Source of the DNA: Tridacna crocea
Lineage: Eukaryota > Mollusca > Bivalvia > Cardiida > Cardiidae
Assembly: GCA_943736015.1 (NCBI GenBank)
Contig: OX031071.1
Location: 11,566,119 to 11,630,118 of the forward strand
Direction of reading: 5' to 3'
Length of the DNA: 64,000 nucleotides
Part shown: one piece after another, positions 39,501 through 51,500 of the stretch
How the letters are laid out: each line of letters begins with the position of its first letter
Position numbering within the stretch: position 1 is the first letter of the stretch
The notes under the pieces: generated by a model
Databases searched by the model: none
The model's input: only the letters and a program-made list of their open reading frames with translations
Told to the model about the DNA's origin: nothing
Position numbers and translations under genes: made by a program

Positions 39501-42500
39501 TCTCTATATATATGAGAAAGGAATAGAATAGTGGAACATTAGCCAGAAACGCTATGATATTCTTTCATATTAGAAGATAAAGATTGTTAGAAAATAGCCA
39601 GAGATTTACTTTGTATTTTGTGATTAAACTTGTCTTAACCCTTTCCAAAACAATTCCTGGCTTTTACTTGTCTAGAATTGTAGACTTTTGAAAACATCAT
39701 AGGAAAAGGAGAAAATGCTGGTTACCAACATTTTCTCCTATTCCCACAATGTTTTCTACCCTATCATAGACAGAAATAATCTTTTCAGCAAGAGTTGAAT
39801 TGTCGTCTGCAAATGCTTTCAATTTGGTGTAGTCCAAAAGTTTGTCGTTTGGGAAAGAGTTAACTAAGTGTTTGTGAACAGAAATTGAGCCATGCAGTGT
39901 GAAAAGGGGGTTTAATCTTTTGCCTGCTAAGGATGACTAGCTGATCTTTTGTGGACAGTGTAGATCAAAGATCAGACTGCACTGAAGGTGCAGTCTGATC
40001 TTTGATCTACACTATCTGATAAGGAGATATCATTCCCCAAGACCTAAGTTTGAAACAGCAATATTTTGGTTGTTACTATTAAATTAAATTTTAATTTTAG
40101 TTATATAGCAGGATAAGGATTCACTCTTTACCACACAATTCCGATTTTTAATGAACCTGAGAAAGAAGCCTGTAGAAAACATTGTGGGAAAAGGAGAAAA
40201 TGCTGGTAACCAGCATTTTCTCCTTTTCCCACAATGTTTTCTACTCTTCACAAAACAGAGATAAAATTTTCAGTCACTTTTATTTTGTCGTCTGCAAATG
40301 CTTTCGATTTGGACAAGCCTAAAACATTGTTGTTTGGTAATGAGTTAACCCCCATTTTGCCAGAGCATGGCTCATGTTTCATTTGTCCTTTTGTGTATCT
40401 GTGTGATGTGTACATTATTAGTTGTATGGTCAAGTGGCAGGGGACTTGGAAACTTGCTCATGGCTGTGGTTAATCATGTCGCCCCGAGCTGAAGGCAAGG
40501 TGGTGACATGATTTGACACAGCCGTGAACAAGTTTCCAAGTCCACTGCCACCAGACCGTACAACGAATTTATTATACTGCAAAGTTTTACCCTTTCAAAG
40601 TGCGTTAATTGAAATTTTCCTGTATTATAATCTCACAAATCGAGTATGCTGACGAAATAGAAGTTCCCTTCTGAGTGCCCCAATTCAATGAAAACTGACG
40701 TCACTGGAAACTGATTTCACTAAAACATGAAGTTTGGTGCATAAATGTGTAGTCTGGTGATCGATCGATGCCGCCATTTTAGATGTTGTGTTGCATATGT
40801 AGTGATGTTTACGGGGCACTCAGAAGGGAAACTGCTTTACATGGTTTTGCCAGGGAACATGATAAATATGTTCCTGGCAAGTTAACCAATCAGATCAAGA
40901 GAAAGTTTTTGCGGTATAATAAGTTAGTTTATTACTTTGTCAATCTGTTTATGCATATATACAGCTGAATTTATATTCTAGAGTTAGCAAGAATGGATTT
41001 GTTTGACTAAATTGTTGGTTCAGTTAAATGGTATGATTGTAACCAGTGTCAGAGAAATTTTGTAAATGAAGATCAGAACGTAGATCCACATTTGTGCAGC
41101 CTGACCTAGTTCTACATTGTTCTCATCATGTGTCTGCTGTTGTGTTTACAAGATCACAAAATTTTAGACTTGACTGCATTGAAAGCACTAATGTCTTGTA
41201 GAGGTCATATTAGACTCAAAATACAGCGTGTGAGATATGTCTTTGAAAGGATAGAAAACATTGTGGGAAAAGTAGAAAATGCTGGTCACCAGCGTTTTCT
41301 CCTTTTCTCACAATGTTTTCAAAAGTCATTCTCTGCTAGAGTTTTAAAATTAATGCAGTAATGTTAATGTCATTCTTTGGAATGTATTTTCAAAAGTTTT
41401 CTTTCTCTCATTACAAAACGACATAATTTTGAAGTTGTCAAAATGGAAAGCATTTTTGGATTACAAATTAGAAGGGACTTTAATGGCAGAATTTGTCTCT
41501 GGTAGAATAGAAAACATTGAGGGACAAGGAGAAAATGCTGGTGACCAGCATTTTCTCCTTGTCCCACTTTGTTTTCAGTAGGCTTCTTTCTTAGGGTTGT
41601 TTAATCCCAGCAATTTGTTACAGGGTAATAAACCAGTGATTGATTAGTAATATGGTAATGAAAGCCAAAGTTTTTGCTCCACTCCTAATCAGATTTTCAG
41701 TAAATACATGTACATATATTTCACATTTCTGTATTTGCATGCAGCTGAGGAATGGACTTTAGCAGGTACTTTCAGTAATTACATATTTTTTTAGATGAAA
41801 TAGAATTGTCTTTCTGTGTGAAAAGGGGATTTTGAGTTGCCCATGGCACTCTATGATATGTTTCACTGTTTATTATACTTAACTACAAAATTTTAGACTG
41901 GTACCGAATGCAAGAAAGTGCTGATGAAATTTTATTACCTTCTTCTTATAGCATTTGTCCATGCCAGGGTAGAAAACATTGTTTTGGTAATATTTACATG
42001 TTGGTGGAAAAAAATCAGATTCTGAGAAAGAATACATGTACTGTTAGAAGCATGGTTAACACTTTACTCCATAGATACTCATTTCTACGCATTGCTTGAA
42101 GAAGACTTTGGAAAACATTGTGGCAAAAGGTGAAATTGCTCGTGACGAGCAATTTCACCTTTTGCCACAATGTTTTCTTCACTATCAAAAGGTGTCATAT
42201 ACACATAAGAAAGGGCTTCATCATTGCTGTTATTTAGGGTCAATCAGAGATACCATAGAAATGTGTTATGGGGTAAAGGGTTAAAGGGGAAATATTTCAT
42301 ACATTTTATGACAAGCACTTGTTCAGGGAGTATAACCTCTCTCTGACGGCTCGTGTTTTCTATTTTATAGTGTTAACATACTTTGCTACCAAATTTATAT
42401 TCTAGCGAAGGAGAGCTGGCTACAGATCAATGGCAGCAGACCTATGGGCGTCATTCAGGGAATGAAATCTATCATATACAGCTAGGCCGCAGTGCTTTCT

Positions 42501-45500
42501 TTGGCAGGTATGAGGGCAAGAAATTCACAGAGGCATCAGCAGATGCCCATCAAAGGTATGAAAATTGTTTATCCCATTACCAGACAATCCCTAATTTTGA
42601 CGTCCCAAAGAAAGAAGCCTTTTGAAAACACTATAGGAAAAGGAGAAAATGCTGGTAACCAGCATTTTCTCCTTTTCCCACAGTGTTTTCTACCCTTCCC
42701 AGAGCAAATTTCTATTTTTTAGTCACCTTTATTTTGTCGTCTGCAAATGCTTTCAATTTGGATCAGTTTAAAATTTTCTTGTGTGGTAAAGAGATATGAG
42801 AGTATATAGGGATTACTTTACCTTTTAGCTGAATGTTTGAACCCTCTACCACACTGTCCCAACTTATAACTCTTTTCCACACAATGCTGACTTTTAATGA
42901 ACCTTTTGAACCAACGAAGAACTTTGGAAGAAGCCTGTTGAAAACATTGTGGGAAAAGAAGAAAATGCTAGTAAACAGCATTTTCTCCTTTTCCCACAAT
43001 GTTTTCTACCCTTCCCAAACGTATTATCAATTTTTCAGTCACATTAATTTGTCATCTGCAAATGATTTTGGACTTACTGTAAAGATTTAACTCATTACCA
43101 GACGACAATGTTATAGATTTGTTCAAATCGAAAGCATTTGCAGAAGACAAAATAACAGTGCCTGAAAATTTGAACTTTGTTTTGTGAAGGGTAGAAAACA
43201 TTGTGGGAAAAGGAGGAAATGCTGGTTACCAGCATTTTCTCCTTTTCCCACAATGTTTTCTAAAGGCATCTTTCTCAGGGTTGTCAAAAGTAGGGATTGA
43301 CTGGTAATGGGTTAACAGCTTGCAGATAAAAGCCTTCTAAAAACTAAGTTTGGGAAAAAGGGAAAATTACAAGTAATCATTTTCTCCTTTTCCAACAATG
43401 TTTTGTTCACTATCAAACACAATTTCTATCTTTTGAGTCATATTTAGATTGTCATCTACAGAATACTTTCTATTTAGACACGTCTAAATTTTTTATTTTG
43501 TAGTAATGAGTTAGCCCTTGGCTTAATGCATAATTTCTTTACCAAACAAGGGAAACTTAGACTTTTCCAAATCGGAAGCATTTGAAAACAAATAGAGTGC
43601 AGGTTAGATGTATGAATATGTTTATGGAAGATTAGAAAACATTGTGGAAAAAGTAGAAAATTCTGGTTACCAGCATTTTCTCCTCTTCCCATGATGTTTT
43701 CTTAAAGCTTCTTTTCCAGGATCAATGAAACTCGGAATAGTGTGGTAATCAGTTTATTAAGTGTGCTTTATATTTTACAGGTTTGGTATTTCGCTGGTAG
43801 CTGTGTTAGACACAACTGTGGAAGATCCCCATCTACAACTCAACCCCGGGCCAAGTCACATATTGAAGCAAACAGACTTCTGTTTTTATATGTCTGTTAC
43901 AAAGGAAGAGTATGCCAAAATACAACCAGATGCACTCAAACAGTATGATCTGAAATCAAATAGGGCAAAAAATATGGGTAAGTTATTACTGGACCCCACT
44001 CCTTCTTGCATAGCTTCATTCCAATTTAACTCTTTACCACACGAGAAAATTTTTGACTGGTCCAAATTGAAAGCATTTGCAGACGACAAAATAAAAGTGA
44101 CTGAAAAATAGAAATTTGTTCTGGGAAGGGTAGAAAACACTGTGGGAAAAGGAGAAAATGCTGGTTACCAGCATTTTCTCCCTTTCCCATAGTGTTTTCA
44201 AAAGGCTTCTTTCCCAGGGGCGTCAAAAGTAGGGATTGTGTGGTAATGGGTTAAATACAATACCTGACAGCTGCGTTGAAGAGATATCTCATTGGCTCAG
44301 TGCTTATGTAATTGGTCCTGTAACCATTTACCAAACAATCCCTGGTTTTTACGACCCTGAGATAGGGGCCTTTTGAAAACATTGTGGGAAAAGGAGAAAA
44401 TGCTGGTCACCAGCATTTTCTCCTTTTCCCACAATGTTTTTGTCCCTGCTTGACACAGATTTCAATTTGAGTTACATTTAATTTGTCGTCGTGAAAAATT
44501 TTGTCTTTTTGTAAAGGGTCGAACCTCGAAAATCAAGAATATTTGGCCGTCATGGGTTCGAATCTCACCAGAGCCAATTTGTATATCAAGTATGCATTTG
44601 TTCAGTTGTTTCTTTGTTACAGACTTTGTTTGTAAGAAAGTCTATTTATTTATCTTCAGCCCTTTACCATATGATAGAATATTTGATGAATCCAAATAAT
44701 AACATTTGCATGTGATGAATTAAGTTTTTATATTGCTGAAGTAACCAGATTTCCCTATGAAATGCTACAAAACATGATGTCCTTGGTGACCAGTATTTTC
44801 TCCATTTCCTACAATGTTTTGATTATGCTATCTTTTTAAGGGTCAGTTAAACTTTTGATTGTATGTTAACTCATTACCAAACGAAAAAATTTTAGGTTTG
44901 TCAAAATTGAAAGGAATTGCGGACGACAAAATAACAGTGACTGAAAATTTGAAATTTCTTTTTGTGAAGGGTAGAAAACATTGTTGGAAAAGGAGAAAAT
45001 GCTGGTTAGCAGCATTTTCTCCTTTTCCCACAATGTTTTCTAAAGGCTTTTCTCAGGGGCATCAAAAGTAGGGATTGTGCAGTATTGGGTTAAATCTTTT
45101 TCAGACAACAAAAATATGACTAGAACCAAATTGAAAGCGTTTGCAGGCAACAAATTAAACGTTGCTAAATTAATGATTTTTGTCTAGCATAGGGTAGAAA
45201 ACATTGGGTGAAAAGGAAAAAAATGCAGGTCAGCCACCACAAAAATTGCTAATTTTTGAATCTTATTTTCTAGGATGATCATTTCTTGTTTTTATACCCC
45301 GGCAAAATGAATGATTTTGGGTTGGTTGGTTGTATTGGGGGTTTAACGACACTTTAACAGTTAAGGTGATATCATGGCAGTCGGTGACGCACATGTGTTT
45401 CCTTGCTTTCTCACACCGGTACTTACACAACTTTCCTTCCACCAAATACTTTTCTCACATGCTTCAGCAGAGGTGAGTTGCGAAAATACGCCAGACAGAA

Positions 45501-48500
45501 AGTTTGCCTCAACCTGGTATCAAACTCACAACTACCAGGTCATGAGTCTGACACGCTCACCACTGAGCCACCCGGGTGGGCGAATGTTTTTGGGGGTATA
45601 CTGGAATCAGCCTGTCTGTCGGTGTGTCTGTCTGGCTGTCCATGTGTCCGTCTGTGTACAAATTTTGTCAAAGCGCCGGCGGGGTATAAAGTCACATTCA
45701 GTGACAGCTCTAGTTTATCTTGTGCTTTAGGGGTTAGCATAGATCCTGTTTACAATGATTTTGACCTGATACCTGGATGCCACATTATATTTCGTGTTAC
45801 TCCTCATTTGGTCCTATAACTATAGGAATGCACACCAATCAACTGGAAAGGTAATTTAACCCTTTACCAAATGAGAAAATTTTAGACTGGTCCAAATTGA
45901 AAGCATTAGCAGAAGACAAAATCAAGGTGACTGTAAAGTTAAAATTTGGTTTAGGACGGGTAAAAAACACTGTGGGAAAAGGAGAAAATGCTGGTAACCA
46001 GCATTTTCTCTTTTTCCCACAGTGTTTTCTAAAGGCTTCTTTCTCAGGGTCGTTAAAAGTCGGAACTGTGTGGTAAAGAGTTAATAGCATCTCAAAAAGT
46101 TAATGAAAGTATTGCCAGCAACAATGGTTGCTGAATGTAAAATGTCTGAAAATTTTATCTTTATTTGTACATGATTTTTTTCTGTATCTTACAAGCACTG
46201 AAACAGAGAAATATTCTGAAATTATTTTTCTTTTGTGTGTATGATTGTTTTCTTAATTTTACAAGTACTTGAACTGAGAAATATCTATCTTATTTAAAAA
46301 CATTTTTCAGCGAGTAAATAAATGGTATGCTATAACAAAATAAGAGTATTGTTTCCAAACACTAGATATGCTTGTAATTGGCTTTTATAGGAAAAAGCAA
46401 TACTGGGGGTAAGTTTGATTGAAATAACTAGACTGAACTACAAGTGTTTGTTTTTGCAGCTTATCCCAACCATTAGATTATCATACTTCACTCTCTACAT
46501 ATAGGAAATGATATCTTTTAGAAATTTTTTAGAAATCTGTGCAGGTAGACTCTTATACTAATTGAAGACTTGCTGCTTTAACCTCTAGTATAAAGGTAAT
46601 AAATTACTGAAACGGAAAGAATCTAGAATGCCAGATTGCAGGAATTACAAGATTGAACTTTGTCTGTCAGGCTGCCTGTGTATAACTGTTAGCTCAAATG
46701 GTCACATTTTTCATCAAAATGCTCCCGAAAGTTTGTCAAAACATTGTTAATGACATTATAATCTAAATAATATCTGCCTTTGAATCCAAGTCAACTCAGA
46801 TTGAAAAAGATTGAATATTGTTTTAGGAAGAGAACATTTTGGGAAAAGGAGAAAATACTGGTAACCAGCATTTTCTCCTTTTTCCCTCAATGTTTTCAAA
46901 AGGCTTCTTCCTTAGGGTCGTTAAAAGTAGTCTTTGTGTGTTTAGGGGTCAATGATGTTGTGATCAAGGTTTTTTTCTCACTCCCTTTGGTTTCCTTTAA
47001 CTCTCTCCCAAACAACAAAAATTTAGACTGGTCCAAATTGAAAGGATTTGTAGGCGACAAATGTAACTGGATCTATGATTTTTGTTTAAGAACAAGTAGA
47101 AAACATTGTAGGAAAAGAAGAAAATGCTGGTTACCAGCATTTTCTCCTTTTCCCACAATGTTTTCAAAAGCCTTCGTCAAAACTCGGGATTGTGTGCTAA
47201 TGGTTTAAAGGTATACTTGCACAATAAATGCTGAAGCTGATGTTTCCAAGCTTCTGGCTGCCTAAATGCCTGGCTACTATGCTGTTGCCTTTGTAATTCA
47301 GGCATGTTAACCCTTTACCACACAGTGACAAGTTTTGACGTCCAAAGGAAAGAAGCCTTATGAATAAATTGCAGGAAGAGGAGAAAATGCTAGTTACCAG
47401 CATTTTCTCCTTTTCCCACAATATTTTCTACTCTGTCAAAGAACAATTGCAGCATTTGATCCAGATTGAAATTGTTGTCTGCCACTGCTTTCAGTGTGGA
47501 CAAGGCTAGAATTGCGTCGTCTGGTATAGGGTTAACAGTAAAGATTTTAGCATGCATTTGATTCATGTCAATATTAGCAGCTTTGTGTTCCCGAATTTTG
47601 TTTCAAAATTATATAATGATAGTCGATGATAGACAATCAAAAGATATATCAAAGTGTTTAGAACGCTGAAGTGGTATTTGTCAAGGAAACTGATTGTTTG
47701 GAATTAATAGTTTGAAAGAAAAAGAGACATTTTGTTCAAATATTGGCTTAAAAGTCAACCCACTAAGCAAATGAATACCTTTTCGGGTGAAGGGAGAGTG
47801 CTTATGTTCCTTAAAACTATAATTCTGAAATATCTTTAGCCTTTTACATTTAATTTCCAACAATACAATCAATTACGACGATCTATAAATATTCATGAGC
47901 AATCACATGGAGAAGCGCTCAATCATAGGACGAACAAGCCATGGAATGAATTGGTTTGGAACGAAAAAGCAGGCAAATTTGTATCATTGCGCCAATAAAA
48001 GGCTATGAGCGATAGAAGCTATTTTCAATAAAAAATAAGTACATGTATCTCAACGATCGATGCCCCCCCACCCCCCTCCCAAAAGTATTTTAATATGCCA
48101 TTTCAAATAACATATCTGAGTGCTACAGAAAAACTCATTTGCCTGAGCAAAAATGAGTTTAACTGGGTTTATTTCCTTCGGCTTTGCACAAAATAAGATA
48201 CATGGTTATCAAAATTCAGTCTTGAACTCATAGTGGTATTGTCTTCGACAAATACCACAAAAATGAATTTTATGGTAAGTTTACTAATATTTGAAGTGTA
48301 GTTCCCCATTCTTGCTTGAAAGAGAGAAGCTTCTGGTTTGATTTGTCAATCTGATTCTGTTAGTTTTCGAGGCTTCAGTGGGCGACTGATTGAATTTGTT
48401 AAACATTTTTGTTCATGTTTCAACTGTGAACATTCAAAATGATAGATATCTTCACATACAAAGGAAATTGAAGATAAAAGAATACAAAGTTAGATGAGGC

Positions 48501-51500
48501 CTTTGTTTTCAATGGGCTTATTTCTCAGGACTGTTTAAAACGCCTGATGCAGTGAAGGATGAAAGTTAACTGTTTAATACATTGAAAGTAAAACTAAGAA
48601 TCTTACTTTAACTCTTTACGAAACGAGAAAATTTTAGACTGGTCCAAATTGAAAGCATTTGCAGACGACAAAATAAAAGTGACTGAAAATTTGAAATTTG
48701 TTTTGTGAAGGGTAGAAAACATTGTGGGAAAAGGAGAAAATGCTGGTTACCAGCATTTTCTCCTTTTCCCACAATGTTTTCTAAAGGCTTCTTTCTCAGG
48801 GGCGTCAAAATTTGGGATTGTGTGGTAAAGGGTACAATGCTTCTACTGAAGCAACATATAATGTACTAGTAGTTTGTGAATGCTTTGAAATTAGACTGGT
48901 CAGAATTCTTTTTGTCGGTGTGAGTTATAGAAGATTTTTAATAGTTAGCAGCCTATTGTAATTTCTCCAGGCTGCAGTCATTAGAACCTGTTGTAAAGTG
49001 CAGCCAGAAGAATGTCAAGTTAACTCTTTCCCAAACAATCCCTGGTTTTCGCAACTTTTTGAAAACATTGTAGGAAATGGAGAAAATGCTGGTAACCAGC
49101 ATTTTCTCCTTTTCCCACAATGTTTTCTACCATTCCAAATACTGAAAGAGCGAAACACCAAATAACCATATACAGACAGATCCTGTGTACCACACAATCC
49201 CCAATTTTAACCACTCTGAGGAAGAAAGCCTTTGTAAATATAGTGGGTAATGGAGGAAATGCTGGTAACCAGCATTTTCTCCTTTTCCCACAATGTTTTC
49301 TAACTATCTCAAAACAAACTTCAATTTTTGAATCACATTACTTTTGTCATCTTCAACTGCTTTAAAATTTGGACTTGTCCGAAATTTTGTTGTTTGGTAA
49401 AGATTTAACCTATAACTGGTGAAAAAACTTTTTTGTAAAAAGACATTGTGCTTGTTACAAGTACCGAACTCCTTCCTAACAATATTTCCCATAAAATTGA
49501 ACTTTTACATGTTTCCTATTTTACTTTAATTGCAATCTGGACCAGTCAAGAGTAATGCAGGGACACATATAGACACAAGTACTATGAATACCTTGTTTCT
49601 TGTTTCAGAGAGAATGGCTGCAGAGTTACAAAGAATGCTAGAATCTGAGGATGAAGATGAGGATTATGGAGAGGAGGAGAGTGTATTTAACACTATTACA
49701 ATACAACAGGGGTAAGTTTGAACATGACTTTATTACAGCTAAAGTATGTCAGAGCATAACATCATTGCAAAACAACAGGGGTAAGTTTAAACATGACTTT
49801 ATTGCAGCAAGGGTAGATTTCAACATGATTGCATTACAGCAAGGAAATATTTGACCATAACATCATTACAGTACAGCAGGGGTAAAGTGTAAACATAACT
49901 TTATTACTGAAGGAAAAAGGTTTGAACATAAGATCATTACAATATAGCAAGGGTTAAGTGTAAACTTGACTTCATTACAGCAAGAAAAGGTTTTAATGTA
50001 GGATCATTACAGTACAGCAATGGTTAAGTATAAACCTGACTTCATTACAGCAAGAAATGGTTTAAACATAAAATCATTACAGTACAGCAGGAGTAAAGTG
50101 TAAACATGACTTCATTACAGCAAGGAATGGTTTAAACATAAGATCATTACAGTACAGCAGGAGTAAAGTGTAAACATGACTTCATTACAGCAAGGAAATG
50201 TTTAAACATAACATAATTGCAGTACAGCAAGGGTTAAGTGTAAACATGACTTCATTACAGCAAGGAATGGTTTAAACATAAAATAATTGCAGTACAGCAG
50301 GTGTAAAGTGTAAACATGACTTCATTACAGCAAGGAATGGTTTAAACATAAGATCATTACAGTACAGCAGGAGTAAAGTGTGAACATGACTTCATTACAG
50401 CAAGGAATGGTTTAAACATAACATAATTACAGTACAGCAGGAGTAAAGTGTGAACATGATTTCATTACAGCAAGGAATGGTTTAAACATATTTAAGATCA
50501 TTACAGTACAGCAGGAGTAAAGTGTAAACATGACTTCATTACAGCAAGGAATGGTTTAAACATAGCATAATTACAGTACAGCAGGAGTAAAGTGTGAACA
50601 TGACTTCATTACAGCAAGGAATGGTTTAAACATAACATAATTACAGTACAGCAGGAGTAAAGTGTAAACATGATTTCATTACAGCAAGGAAAGGTTGAAA
50701 CATAATATCATTACAGTACAACAGGAGTAAAGTGTAAACATGACTTCATTACAGCAAGGAAAGGTTTGAACATGACATCATTACAATACAGCAGGAATAA
50801 ACATTAAAGGTTTGGACATGACATAATTACAATAAAGCAAGGGTAAAGTGTGTACATGACTTCATTACAGTAAGGAAAGGTTTGAACATTAGATCATTAC
50901 AATACAGCAGGGGTAGATTTATCGCCTTGCAGAGATCCATTCACCCTATAAAGTTAAACCCCTTGTTTTAACAACCAACAGGAAGATTTAAAAATGCGCT
51001 TTGGGAAATTTAAAATGCTAGTTTGATGTTTGAAATACATTTTCTTTAATTTAGAAATTCACCTTTTGTCTGTGGCAAGTTAATCTTTTACCACACAATC
51101 CCAACTTTTAACGAACCATAGTGACAAGCCTTTTGAAAACATTGGTAACCAGCATTTTCTCCTTTTCCCACAATGTTTTCTACCCTGCTTGAAACAAATT
51201 TTAATTTTTGAGTTACATTTATTTTGTTGTCTGCAAGTGCTTTCAATGATTTACGGATGTTTTGGTAACAGACGAGTTGGGTAACATAGACTTAGAGAGT
51301 AAATCGATTGGATGTTTCGGTAACAAAGCAATTATATAGTGTTTATGTATTGCAATGTTCTTTACCCCCAACGCATGGCTTTATTTCGTTATTTAAAACT
51401 TTAATTTGTAATTTCCATTATGTTTCATAAATATTTTTTGGTTATGTACCTCATCTCATGCTCTATGTAATGACCATGTGGATTGCCTATCTTTCAAGCG

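Noticed and set aside
43761-44111. 116-codon frame taken as a separate gene
   Set aside because: It is exon 14 read past its donor into a MITE.
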